Part shown: one piece after another, positions 45,934 to 57,462 of the stretch | Layout of the letters: every line of letters begins with the position of its first letter | Position numbering within the stretch: position 1 is the first letter of the stretch | DNA from: Leptodontidium sp. MPI-SDFR-AT-0119 | Taxonomy: Eukaryota > Ascomycota > Leotiomycetes > Helotiales > Leptodontidiaceae | NCBI GenBank assembly: GCA_020726505.1 | Contig: JAHLEZ010000003.1 | Location: 620,001-684,000 of the forward strand | Direction of reading: 5' to 3' | DNA: 64,000 nucleotides | The notes under the pieces: generated by a model | Databases searched by the model: none | Told to the model about the DNA's origin: nothing | What the model saw: only the letters and a program-made list of their open reading frames with translations | Made by a program: the position numbers and the translations under genes

Positions 45934-47871
45934 CTACCAGAGCCAACCTCTTCGACGCTCTTCCTTGACATGTACCTTCTCGACGATCACAGGCTCATCC
46001 AGCCCCTTGTTGATGATGTCCAACGCTTCATCGCCCTTGGGAATATCTCTAGTGATATTCTCGTATCCATCCTCGGTTACGAGTATGTCGTCTTCGATCC
46101 GGACACCGCCGACAGGGTAATACTTCTCAAGCAGATCTTGGTTGATGTACTTTGAGATACGCTCGTTCTGAAGCCAGACCTCCTCCATAGCGTACCGATT
46201 GAAATAGCTGCCCAATGGTCAGTCTGGTCCTCATTTGATGACCGGCAGGGAAACTCACATTCCGGGTTCAACCGTTATGACCATGTTGGGCGCCAGGATC
46301 GGTGCTGCAAGCATGGCTGGGGTTTCAGTCACCAGCGAGAAAATATTCTGCTCGGTTATCCTGGCTGCGCCGAAATTCTTGCTCAGTAGTAGATTTCCAC
46401 CATCGCCTACATCGTGCGTCTCTAGGCCGAGATAATCTGACAAAAGTTAGCCAAAACATAGTGTCACAGCTCTTAGTAACTCACGGCCCAGTCCATGAGG
46501 GAGGAAAGCGACCGATGCGCTGGCAGAGCGTATCTCTTCATACGATCCGTTTTGGAGGAGACCAAGCTCCATCAGGCCCTTCGTTGCGATATCGTGAGCT
46601 TTTGCGTTGATCTTGCGGTAGTCGGCATTAGGTTTGACCATTTCGATGCATTCCTCCTGCATATTTGCCACAAGATCATAAATATGTTTAGCTTCCGCAC
46701 TGTACTCCCCGGAAATGGGAAATGTTCTCGTGACATCCGAGGCATAACAGTCCCACTCGCACCCCGCATCCAAACAGACAAGCTGCCTTCCTTCCAACGA
46801 CTCGTTGTTCTCGCTATAGTGGAGAGTGCTCGCGTTTGGGCCAGAGCCTGCAATGATCCCATAAGCTTGTTGTTTTGCTTGATGGGCGATACATGTTGCG
46901 GTGAAGATGGCTTCGATTTCGGACTCGTTCTTCAATGTCTTGACATGTCTAAGGACATTGACGTGAGCTTTTGCAGTGATTGAACAGGCTTTACGGATCA
47001 TCTTGATCTCATATGAGCTCTTGATGACTCTCGCGGCGTCCATTGCTAGGATCAGTCGCGTGCTGTCGAATCGGACTTTTTTCTTGCTGTCGGGCAATGG
47101 TCTGAATATCCGGGACGCAAAGGCCTCATGGTATTTGTGGAGTAAGAAGACGGTTGGCGTCTTCTCAACGTGGATGAATGCCTTGACGTAGTCATCGAGC
47201 CTGTTGATATAATCCACGTGGTCGAAGTCATATTTCGCCTTGATCTCTTCCCGGCTGGGGCTTGATCCATTGTAGATGACACGGAATCCACTACTCGTAG
47301 GAGGGATCCATGCACAGAGCTGATCTCGAGCTAGGTCGAAGGTGATGATGCAATCTGGATTTGCCAATCCACTCAGGTAATAGAAATATCGACGTTGGCG
47401 AAACGCTACAGGCTCATCTGAATCTTCGTAATCCTTTGATGGAGTACCCGGCAGGAAGACAAGCCCATTCTTGGCATTGAGATGCTTGGCGACGGATCTA
47501 GCATGCTTTTTGGCTATAAAACTGATGTTAGGAGCTGTTTCTGTGTTCCGAAGTATTCTGGAAAGATCGGGTGCTGGGGTTTGAATTGGCACGAAGCGGA
47601 AACAGCTTTCAAATGAAGCTGGGCTTCGAAAGTGGAGGAACGGCCGGGTAAAGCGTGTTCTAAGGTTTAACAAGAACAAAAGCGGCCTGCCTACCTGGGT
47701 ATAGGTCTGCTCGTGTCTTACTTATAGACCTATACAAAGATGATCAGCAGGTAGCGTAATAATTGGGGGTGCAACATACACAACATCTCCAAAGTCCTCC
47801 ACATCGAAACTCCAGTTGCTGTCTCGTGAAGCTGGTCTTTCATCCATACTTTCCATCCCACTCAGCTCCAT
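45934..47871 (-). CDS. Xaa-Pro aminopeptidase P-type, M24B metallopeptidase
   Basis: Releases N-terminal residues before proline. Exons are 47782-47871 (tentative), 46485-47694, 46259-46436 and 45934-46207, giving 583 residues. The AMP_N domain is clear (EPVAFRQRRYFYYLSGLANP). The pita-bread domain has its di-metal ligands: Asp in CLDAGCEWDC, Asp in ASDVTRTF, His in LPHGLGHYLGLE, Glu in VEPGIYF, and Glu in VRIEDDILVTEDG. The region at 47694-47600 encodes an Arg-rich, acid-free stretch (RTRFTRPFLHFRS) that looks like a mitochondrial presequence. No ATG lies in that exon before the domain, so the start must be upstream; exon 1 here begins MELSGMESMDE and its junction is my weakest. Confidence 0.83.
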
Positions 47872-48528
47872 TCTAATATATTCGGACCAAACGATGGCGT
47901 CGAACTGGTTAGCTTGAATGGAGAGTGGATGAAAGAGTGAGGTTGGTTTTGGCTCGGGTCAAGGGTGCCACGGGCCGGGCCAGCTTCGGCCACTTCGATG
48001 ATCATGTGACTACTCGGCTACTGGTGTTGACTCTCCTTTCGAGAGCATATCGTGGGTAGGTTTCTCACTCAATTGGACTCTTGAGACTCTACTCATGTCA
48101 CGAAACTCTGAATATTTGTCACCAGAAGAAAATTTGGTAAATATCTTCGAAGTCTTGACATTCGAGCAGCCCGTCGGCGTGTCACTAGCACGCCCAAAGC
48201 TCGACTATTTACGATGCGAAGAGAAAATCTCCAACGAATTATATACTTGAGACTGGTTAAGTATAGTTTATGTTATAGTAGCTGTCATGTTCCGGAAGCT
48301 TGTTCCCTTGTTCGGTATTTTTCAAGAGATTACAGAAGTCCCGAGGTAGACCTCACCCTATTAGCACCTCCAAGGACATCCATAGAAATAGTGAAACGAA
48401 ATCAGAAAGGTCGTGATTTCTGGGCACTGGTCAAGCTCTGCATCACCATAATGAAACGATATCGCAAGCGGGACTGGAGGATGTGACAGAAATATTTTCC
48501 TTGCTCTGGGAAGGCCATATCGCAAAAC
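47872..48528. other. Intergenic, 660 bp
   Basis: Promoter of the aminopeptidase gene and 3' end of the AIM9-like gene. A 90-codon plus frame at 48214-48486 has no conserved features and was rejected. Confidence 0.45.
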
Positions 48529-50556
48529 TCAATACGGCCATATTTTCTCATACAAAGCTTTCCGCTGCTCATCTTCACCCATATCCACAAACATCTCCTT
48601 AACACGCGTATTCACAGCGTGAGCTCGTTCGTAGTCGTCGCGTAGAACCCTACCACCTACCGAGATCAAGTTCTGATCGTCAAGTAAGTGCAATATAGTC
48701 CCAAGCTCTTCTAGAAGCTCCATTTCCTCGTTGTGAAGCCACAATTCTTGATCCGTAAAACTTATAGGACATGCTGTTGAGTCTGGATAGATATCTTGCC
48801 AGTGAGCCGCAATGGTTATCAACGCATGCCGAAATGAAAATACATCATTCCGACTCCATGCACCAGAAACCAGAGAAACAGGTTGCAAAATGGACTTGTG
48901 GAGGTGGTTGATTGCAGCCCAGCGAAGAGGGTTTTTGATTCGAGTGAGGTTCTGATAACGACTGAGAATGTCATCAATTTCACCCGAGCAAGTTCCTCTT
49001 GTGAAACCCTCCGGCATCGGTTCTGGTGTGCTCTTGTAGCCACCAGGGGGAGGAAGCATGGCCGGAACCCCATGCCCGAAAAATATTTCGGATACCGCGG
49101 TCGATTGCCAATCAATTATGTTGGTGATCTTCTTCGTATCTGGGTCAACGAATATATGGTCAAGGTGGAGATCCTGGTGACAAAGAGTTTTGGAATGTAA
49201 CTCCTCCGGGAATATAGGCACTAGATGGGGAACGAGGATAATATATCGCTCCAGAAGAGAAATATATTCCTCGGGCAATTCGGGTGTGTCTACAGGACGA
49301 CAATAATTTATCTGGGGTGCTGCGTAGGTCTTGGCCCATTGTATCTCGTTCATACCCATAGCCACCATGTAGTCGACAGCACTTTGCCCTTTAAGTTGGT
49401 TAGTTTTAGCTATCCAAACAACATCCTTAACTTACAGGGACCTCGTTCTAAAGCCATTGTCGCTCGTTCGCCTTGCCATAGTACTGCTTGACTCAAGGGC
49501 CCGAGGGCAAATTTCGCCACATGTAAGGGGTCGAGTTCTTTCGAAGGATTGCCAATGGAATTATACGTGGCTCCAAGGCTTTGGGCACGCACGCCTTTGG
49601 TTTCCAGATCGTCCTTGTAATATATGCAACCATGGCTCTGGAACGACACCGATGCAAGCTTTGTCTCCAAATCCACAAGCTCGGTCACGAGATCGAGTTG
49701 TGATTCTCTTGGCCAATGATGTCATAAGTTCCCTAATGGTTTGCCTGCAGCTTTCTCCTCTATAATATATTCGACGCCCACTGGATTATGTGGATCCAAG
49801 GAGTATGCATGTATACGCGGTACGGGAAAGTTCAAAACCTCTCGGACCTACAGGATAGACGTCAGGGCTCGAATTAAATTCGGACGTGAATAGTATACTT
49901 ACAAAGTTTTGCGTAGCAACCTCAGATGCAGTTGTATAGAATGTCGACCCAACATTTGGGTTAGGAATCTTCGCAAGAACCTCTGCACCATTGTCCATCG
50001 TCATGAGGAATGCCTTGTTGAATTGGCCTTCGATGCACTTCAATACTTTTATACCTATAATCGAGCGAGCGTCAGTTAGCAACCACTCCCTGCGATTTGG
50101 ATCGGCGCGAAGGGTAAATTGAGAACAATGGTCTCACATGATCTAGCTCCACCGCCAGCAGTTTTAACGACCACATCCAAGAGCGCATCGAGGTTGAATT
50201 TGCGATACCGTACAGCAAGTTTCTCAGGCTCGTCCGATCTAGAACAACGTTGAGTTACTACGATAAGTTGGGGAGGAGAGCAATCGTACAACCATCTGTA
50301 TCGACGATATTGATGCAGCTCCTCTTCCAAGATCCCTGCTTCTGTTTTCAATAAGCTACTGTATGCTGGGCTCTCTTGCGGTTATTCGTATCAAAGACTT
50401 ACCTGAGCCATCTTCCATCGCCTTTCGAAGCTCTGGTGGTGTTGTGGTGACAGACATCGTCAGGGAACACTGCTGGTGATTACGATGAAGAAAGGAACGT
50501 TGAGTGGCTCGGAATACAAGGCCAAGTCCAAGTTGTTTGCACGAGTAGAAGCGCAT
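48529..50556 (-). CDS. AIM9-like phosphotransferase (APH fold), interrupted by an in-frame TGA
   Basis: A kinase-fold protein of the aminoglycoside-phosphotransferase family, closest to the fungal AIM9 group, which is mitochondrial in yeast. Six exons: 50403-50556, 50290-50341, 50138-50238, 49903-50054, 49436-49847 and 48529-49388. All junction phases agree and together give 577 codons. The N-terminus (MRFYSCKQLGLG, RATQRSFLHR) looks like a mitochondrial presequence. Nucleotide-binding strands are AFLMTMDNGAEVLAKIPNPN; catalytic motifs are HQDLHLDHIFVD and ITNIIDWQST. A TGA at 49722-49724 falls inside exon 5 between KPLGNL and HHWPRES. Everything downstream stays conserved and in frame, so this is a recent pseudogene, a nonsense allele or a sequencing error. 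Confidence 0.75.
49722..49724 (-). other. In-frame TGA inside the AIM9-like reading frame
   Basis: On the minus strand the codons read TTA TGA CAT within exon 5. No GT-AG intron with a branch site removes it without also deleting the conserved VEYIIEEKAAGKP segment. Confidence 0.8.
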
Positions 50557-51363
50557 CTTCAAAGGGAACTAAACGCTGCTGGGTGCTTGAAATAATCGCA
50601 TACCACGACCACGCTCGGCCCCCCCATCATGGCACGTTGCGGATATCACGTGACTACATGGGAGTCAACGATAGAATCGAATAACGCGGATTTGGCATTT
50701 GCAGTCTGAGGACTTTGGCCATTAAATACAAAACGAATAGACTGCTGCTAGGAATAAATGAATCCGTCAACTCGATAGAGGGGCATGGAGCACTTGGGAG
50801 CTGGTCAGAATAACGGGTGATATACATGCCCCAAAAAAGGGAATTCTTCCTTGGTGGAATGCAGGACAAGGAAATCGTACACCAAGGAATGAGCGAACAT
50901 GCACAGGTGGATAGGCCTACAAGTGGAAAACAGAAGTTTGTATGCCATCTCGCTTAAGGTCCGGGGTACTATCCGCCCCAATAGCAACAATCAAGTCAAG
51001 TTTCCCACTCGGAAGATATCCGCATGTGGCAAGGTTTCCCCTCTTCGCTGTTTTGTCGCTAAGCAGCTAAAATTCCGTATTTCTTAAACGGGTTCAACGA
51101 AGATCAGGGGTCTAGAAAAACGAATGCTGATTGGAGGTAAAAACGCTGCAGTGAATAAATGAAGGGTTACGACTCGGCAACCAAGATCTTACCCCTTGTA
51201 CGCTAGACATCAGCGTAACTGGCCGGAAAATATGAGTTTACAATTTATCACCTTTGAAGGAGACTAGGGTGCAAATTTATAATGAAAGGGTCATCCTTTT
51301 CTTTTCTCGCCCTCTTCTGTATCGACAACCGTGATCCTATTTATCATCACATCTTGGCCAAAT
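50557..51363. promoter_or_regulatory. Divergent upstream region, AIM9-like gene and pectinesterase
   Basis: 807 bp. The pectinesterase side has a TATA-like TTTATAATG at about 51277. No open frame of interest. Confidence 0.4.
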
Positions 51364-52530
51364 ATGAAGTTCATCAATATAATATCAGCAACACTCAGCC
51401 TGCTTGGTTTCAGCAAGGCCGCAACAATCCCTACAGCAGAGCTGGTTAAGAGAACTGCCCGTACCAGTACTCCAAGCGGCTGCAAAACTGTTCGTGGATC
51501 AGGGACCCTCTCTGGCGAGTACTCGACACTTACAGCAGCCTTGGCATCCCTGAGCACTAGCAGCACCGACGCTGCTTGCATCTTTATCTATGGTGGCACC
51601 TACAATGAAGGTGTATACATCAATTACAAGGGACCTTTGACTCTATACGGGTACACCTCAGAGTGAGCTATGCCCGCTAAAGGAGTTTGCTATATCTGAA
51701 TACTGATTATCCATTTAGCACTGGATACCAGAAGTACAATGTCGTCAACATCCAACGGAGCATGACCTCCACAGCTGCCGGCAACTTGGATGGATCTTCC
51801 ACGGCAAACATCGTCAGCGCGAACTTCAAGGCGTATAACATCAACTTCGCAAACACCTACGGAGCCGGCACCCAAGCTGTCGCTGTGACTGCAAATGCTG
51901 ACCAGGTAGGGTTTTATGCCTGTGGCTTCTACGGGTACCAGGATACGCTGTACGCAAAATCCGGCAAACAGTACTATTCCAACTGTTATATTGAGGGCGC
52001 CGTTGATTATGCATTTGGGGATGCTTCCGCGTGGTTTGGCGAGTGCACGTTTGCAAGTAACGGCGGTGGAGCTATCACAGCTACTTCTAGATCCGACGCT
52101 ACTGATTCCCATTGGTATGTTATTGATCATAGCACGGTATGTACCCTCTCTTGAACTACGACACCTAGAATTATCTTTCTAACAGACCACAGGTCACGTC
52201 AAAGTCAGGGGTCTCCTTGACGGGAAAGGTTTATCTGGGTCGACCATGGAGAGCATACTCTCGAGTCATTTATCAAAATTCTGTCCTTACAGATGTCGTC
52301 AACGCTAAAGGGTGGACCACACTCTGGGCTGGAGCTACCCCGTAAGAATCTCGTAGTCGCTGCTTCCCAAGACTCAACTGACAGGATCTAGGATTTACGA
52401 AGAGTACAACAATAGCGGTGATGGTAGCGATACTTCCGACAGACTGTACTTAACGGCAGCAACGGGTCCCGTGAGCAAGGATACCCTGTATGGATCGGGG
52501 TGGAAGGACTGGATCGATACCAGCTACTAG
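51364..52530 (+). CDS. Secreted pectinesterase (carbohydrate esterase family 8)
   Basis: Removes methyl esters from pectin homogalacturonan outside the cell, making it accessible to lyases and polygalacturonases. A 334-residue protein in four exons (51364-51662, 51719-52136, 52193-52341, 52392-52530). Signal peptide about 1-19 (MKFINIISATLSLLGFSKA), then a KR site at about 29-30 that may be a Kex2 cut. The parallel beta-helix motifs are present: GTYNEGVYI, QAVAVTANAD, GYQDTLYA with Asp175 as acid, EGAVDYAFG with Asp196 as nucleophile, and YLGRPWR with Arg256 as the substrate-binding residue. The family's full catalytic set is intact. It lies convergent to an intracellular GH43. Confidence 0.94.
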
Positions 52531-53415
52531 AGCTAGATGGTCTGTTGTATTAAAATTCTGGTCAACGTGATGCTCGGGGACTGAAGGAAAGGCTGGACTG
52601 CTAATGGTTTGGGCGAGATTATAAACGCTGCGACTCTTTTTTATCCGTAGTCGCCACCTTGTTCTACTTTATAGCGATATCGCCACAAATTTATATTTTA
52701 CTTCCTAACATCGAGACTGGTCAATCTTAAGCCCCTGAAGCTCAGGAGTCGATCTTGACGTTCCGCTTCAGCCAGTACCTATAATGCTATCATCACCTTC
52801 TTAATTACGAGAAGTCGTTAATTTATGGCATACCGCCTCATATCTCCATAGTGCCTTTTCGCACCATAGAAAGATGTTCTAGTCACGGAAGATAAGTCCG
52901 ACATATCACTTGACGCAATAAGTCTCCTACAACAACAGAATGCCAAGCGAAACTAAGGCTTTAACCGTAGATAGACGTGATATAGAGCTTTTTAGAACGT
53001 CTTATTATTTGAATCTAATCCTTTAGTGGACATTTGTGTCACATAATCAAGAAGATTTTGAATCGGGTTTTTTTATTGGAAGACTGAGCAATTTAACAAC
53101 GTTTTGACTGGAAAGAGATTCTGGAACGGTCATCCCATACAGCTATCAGGTCTGCGCTAACTCTGAGGCCAGCCTAGGGATGTGGAACGGGACGAGAGGA
53201 GGGATTTGATCAACTCTGTGAAGACCATGCCATCTGAGATTGATTGCATGCTACCCTGGGCCGATTGGGAAATCTTTGCTGTAAAAAACTGCCGGGTTGA
53301 CGAAGGAAGAAATAATCCTTGGCCAGGATAACTCGGGAATGATTTGTACAGTAGCTACCTCCGAACAGATCTTATTCTGGCTGCTTCTGGATTGAGCGAT
53401 GCCTGGGCAAAGCTA
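52531..53415. other. Intergenic between convergent genes, 885 bp
   Basis: 3' ends of pectinesterase and GH43. The middle is AT-rich with many stops on both strands. No gene recognised. Confidence 0.45.
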
Positions 53416-54405
53416 TCATATAGATTTCAAAGTTATATTCCCTTCTCCATCATAGAACAACTCCCTGACCTTGACGCATCGCAAATGACTTTTGCCACCC
53501 GAAAGCGTCGCATCGTGATAAAACAAGTACCATCTTCCCTTGAATTCAACAATCGAATGATGAGTAGTCCATCCTACAACTGGCTCTAAAACTCGGCCAC
53601 GGTACGTAAAAGGCCCCAACGGACTCCTCCCTGTGGCATACACAATGAAGTGTGTATCACCTGTCGAATACGAGAAATAATACAGTCCATTGTATTTATG
53701 CATCCATGCCCCCTCGAAAAAGCGCCGGTCATGATCGTCTGCTTGCAATGGCTGACCATTTACGTCCAAGATGGCAAGTGGCAAGGCATCTGATGAGAAG
53801 GACAGCATATCTTCACTGAGACGTGCCACACGTGGCATCAACGCTGAAGTGCTGTCAGATTTCATGGATGCGTTGCCATCAAACTTTCCAGAACTCCAGC
53901 ATTGCAATTGCCCACCTTGTATCCCGCCAAAGTACAGGTAGGCACGCCCGTCCTCGTCGACGAAGCTAGCAGGGTCAATGCTGTAACTTCCAGCAATGGG
54001 TTCAGGCTCAGCGGTAAAAGGTCCCTGTGGTATATGACTCGTCCCAACGCCAATGCGAAAGATTCCCTCTTTGTCGCGGGCTGGAAAGTAGAAATAGTAT
54101 TTTCCATTCTTGGTGGCTGCATCTGGTGCCCAGAGTTGCTTCGAGGCCCATGGGATATCATCGAGTTTCAAAGCAACGCCATGATCGATTACCGGCCCGT
54201 TAATGGATTCGAGGGAGAACACATGGTAGTCGTTCATGTCATATCGGTCACCATGAATACTATTCACAATATTGGTTTCTCGGTCGTGGGAAGGGTATAT
54301 ATACAATTTCCCATTGAAAACGTGAGCTGAGGGGTCGGCTGTGAACGTATGAGCGATCAATGGTGGGTCAGACGTAGTCGACCGCGATGCTCCAAGTGTT
54401 GTCAT
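53416..54405 (-). CDS. Glycoside hydrolase family 43, apparently intracellular
   Basis: An intronless 329-residue five-bladed beta-propeller enzyme. The three acidic residues are Asp24 (TADPSAHVFNG; general base), Asp144 (SIDPASFVDEDG; pKa modulator) and Glu231 (FFEGAWMHKYNG; general acid). The blade motif QLWAPDAATKNGKYYFYFPA and the late H-x-S motif WTTHHSIVEFKGRW are as expected. The N-terminus (MTTLGASRSTTSDPP) has no signal peptide, unlike most fungal GH43. GH43 members are beta-xylosidases or alpha-arabinofuranosidases; those lacking a signal peptide act on imported oligosaccharides. It is co-oriented with the GH5 640 bp upstream. Confidence 0.9.
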   Translation of the reverse strand: MTTLGASRSTTSDPPLIAHTFTADPSAHVFNGKLYIYPSHDRETNIVNSIHGDRYDMNDYHVFSLESINGPVIDHGVALKLDDIPWASKQLWAPDAATKNGKYYFYFPARDKEGIFRIGVGTSHIPQGPFTAEPEPIAGSYSIDPASFVDEDGRAYLYFGGIQGGQLQCWSSGKFDGNASMKSDSTSALMPRVARLSEDMLSFSSDALPLAILDVNGQPLQADDHDRRFFEGAWMHKYNGLYYFSYSTGDTHFIVYATGRSPLGPFTYRGRVLEPVVGWTTHHSIVEFKGRWYLFYHDATLSGGKSHLRCVKVRELFYDGEGNITLKSI

Positions 54406-55046
54406 TTCCGTAGTTAGATCGCGTCAACCAGTTTACTAGCATGAAAACGTCTGAATGAATGACGAGACAAAGGTTTCTATCCAGAAAGTGGGTGATTTTA
54501 CTTCAATGTCGGACACAAATGAACTATTTTCCTATATGAGGCAAAAGGCGACTTGAGAGAGAAAGAAAAAGAAAAAAGGCCAAGCTACAGTATTCAACGA
54601 TTCGCCATTGCAAGTGATAATCACCAGGCCATAAAAGCCACACCAAGGATTAAGCTAAGCGCCCTCCGGACCGGATATGCCAGGAGCCATGAAGGGGTCC
54701 GGCTTACTGTCCTATCACCCCACCTTTAGAAAGCCTCCAAGATCCCCCCCTCTTTGGGCCTGGGTGGCTGATACTTGCAAGCCACGCCGGATGGATGGCT
54801 TCAGTCCTGGCTGAGGACTTCGTATGCCTTGACACAATCCTCTGACCTAGCATATCAGATTTCACAAATTCGGATTGGGTGAAACGATCTTAAGAACTTC
54901 GATATTTTGCTAGAAAGTGGATAAAACTCGCAGGGCATGTTGATTTATAATCAGCGCTATGCAAATGTATGCGTCGAAGCAGCGGAAGGCTAGCCAAAAA
55001 AGCTATATTTGAATCTGAAACCATTTCTATTATAAAGCCTAATATC
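54406..55046. other. Intergenic, 640 bp
   Basis: GH43 promoter and GH5 3' end. Purine-rich GAGAGAAAGAAAAAG near 54555. No gene recognised. Confidence 0.45.
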
Positions 55047-56568
55047 TCACGACCCAACAATAGTAGCATGTTCGCTCAGCACCTTGTTCAATGGTCCACG
55101 CTGCAAACAATTGTCAAAATGAAAGCTTCGTGCCAGCTCATCCAATTCTTCCTCACTCTTGCCTCGGAACAGCTCAGCAAACTCCATCTGTAATGAGTCG
55201 GCCAAAAAGGTCTCCAACACTGCTCTTGATACATGCTTCTGCAACGTATAAATCGGAGGATATTGAAATTCGGCTGTTGGTGAGACCTTTCGAATCCAAT
55301 CGAAGAGTGGGTTCATGACAATTTCTGCTTCCTCGTTTGGATATTTACCCCACGAGTCAAGTTGCAGTCTCTTCTTCTTTTCAAGAAAGCCTTGCAGGAG
55401 CTTGTTCCACGCAGAATCCGGAGATGTATGAACCATTCCTTGCAGTCCAATGTCTTTGTACAGCCAAATCGTCCAGGGAATTTGTTCCCTGTCATAGATC
55501 TTCAATTGCTCCCCCAACAGATCAGAGCGCAGTTCGTTGGTTCTCTCGGCCTCTGGCTCATACTTGGGATTCGCATAGACTGGTCCGAACTCGCCGTTCC
55601 AGATTGGGGCTCCGACCGACTTTTGCCACGCACACTTCTCCTCGTACTGGGCAAGAAGAATCTTCTTCTGCCTCTCTGTCGATTCCCATTTCTCCCCAGT
55701 GGGAAATCCCATCCTACTGTAGTCATGAATAGAGTAGACACAATTGGGAAGGACCTCGTCGAATCCTTTGAACTCCTTAGCAAAGCTGTTTCCATCTAGC
55801 CAGAGAATATGATCCGGATCGACAAGTCGAATAGCCTTCTCTAGACGCTTGTAGTACGCCGGGAGGCGTGTGTACTCAGAATCACATGGTTCATTAATAG
55901 GGTTATAACCTGCGATCCAGGCATTCCCCTTGTACCGCGCCGATATCTGCTCCCAAAGCCACACAGTTCGATCCTGATGATCTTTGTAGTCCCAGAATGC
56001 AGAATAGGCAGTTGGATTGTCTGAATGCCAGCCAGGACTCTGACCACCTGGGAGAGTATGCATATCCAAGATGGTGTAAATGCCTTCCTTGGCGCACTGT
56101 GATTTCCATCAGCCGGCGGTTTGATCTGACTGGTGGCAAAGACTTACCAAATCAATGACCCGGTCAAGATGCTTGAAACCCTCCTCCTTCAAGACTCTCG
56201 GGTTCATGTCATCCTCCAAGTGGCGATAATTGAATGGAATTCTGATGCAATTCAAGCCCAGGCTCGCAAAATATTTGGCATCGGCCTCCGTGAAGAAGTA
56301 CCCGAGCCAACGATCGAAGAAGAAATCGTACTTCTCCTTACCAAGCACAGTGAGCATTGCGGCACGATGCCGTGACTCGTGACCTGGATATCCAGTGATA
56401 AAGTTCTCCATGCTGCAGACACATTTAGAACGGAAAATTCTGCTTTCAGAAGCGAAGGGGGAAAGCTTACTTCAACCAGCCCCCAAGGCCTGCTCCACGC
56501 AAAATCACCCTTTCCCCGTTGGCATCAACGACATCTACACCCTTCACTTTCAAGATTCCAGTTGCCAT
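55047..56568 (-). CDS. Glycoside hydrolase family 5, apparently intracellular
   Basis: A 470-residue TIM-barrel glycosidase in three exons (56471-56568, 56148-56412, 55047-56096). It begins MATGILKVKGVDVVDANG with no signal peptide. Family motifs: RGAGLGGWLNMENFITG, LGLNCIRIPFNYRH, ILDMHTLPGGQS, the acid/base Glu190 in YNPINEP, and the nucleophile Glu290 in WNGEFGP. The Tyr/His pair is in YSIHDYS. A C-terminal extension of roughly 100 residues follows the barrel. Cytosolic fungal GH5 proteins of this shape are uncharacterised or glucosidase-like; the substrate is not set by sequence. It diverges from the MFS sugar transporter across 894 bp. Confidence 0.9.
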
Positions 56569-57462
56569 GATTCAGCTGGCGTCTAGCAATGGCCACCTTG
56601 TATGGAAAGTCCGAAAGATAATCCGTTGCCTAAACATAGGATAGATACTCCTCTGAAAGGGCTTTAAGTATTACAAGGAATTTCGGTGCATGTGAAGAAG
56701 CCCGTATCATGTCGATATCTTGGCTGACTCGAAAGCAACCAAGAGCGGCATTTCTACTACTTTTAGCCGGAATGGCATTGGACGACACAGACGCTGCCGT
56801 TGCTGGGACTTTGAAAAATCTGCATTTCCGACGGATATGCAGCAAGAAGGCACAGTTGGCGACGATCCGCAACAATAAGAACGGATATGTTTCCAGTGCA
56901 AAGTGAGGTTGATATACCAAGAGTGGTCAAGCTTTCATCAAGCTTGCTCGCTAACCCGCCTCACTCCGAATTGAGGGACCAGGGACACCAGGGGAGGTAG
57001 GAATACATGCGGGGTAAGTGCACACCGTGGATCTTTCTGACATTAGCCTAAATGAGATACACATCTGTGGCTTCGGGGCTGATTTACTGATTTACTGTAG
57101 CCACGGAACATTCTCTTTTCCGTTGAATGTTCTCTTCCGATCATCAACTCTCAAGCTTCACATTCAATTGCAGGAGATCCCTCTGCGGTCATGGATCGAT
57201 CTATTTGTTACCCCCACAAACTCTTGGGAGTTGGGAACCGGTTTCCCGTTACTTGGGCTGCGGGGTATCGCAAATGGAGGCTTCCCTGAGATGCAGCGCC
57301 TTGGGCATTCTATGTATCAACTGTTTCGTATATTAGATCTCGATTTCTCCCGAGTCAGATCACTCCCCAGCTTCACTCCTAGGGTAAAGAGCTCCTTCGA
57401 ATCCAATCGAGATCTCGACAAAGTTGCTATCCGCATATCTGTTTCGAAGGCACTGATTAACC
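56569..57462. promoter_or_regulatory. Divergent promoter, GH5 and sugar transporter
   Basis: 894 bp between divergent starts. GCGGGG occurs at 57009-57014 and 57260-57265; both match the fungal carbon-repressor CreA consensus SYGGRG. A short inverted patch CCTCA...TGAGG lies near 56963-56980. The sites are suggestive only, since a six-base degenerate motif is common. Confidence 0.35.

Noticed and set aside
48214..48486. A 90-codon plus-strand open frame
   Set aside because: No domain, basic random-like composition, and it lies in the spacer next to the AIM9-like 3' end.
52531..53340. AT-rich spacer after pectinesterase, considered as a degraded gene
   Set aside because: No frame resembles a known family on either strand and no remnant motif was found.
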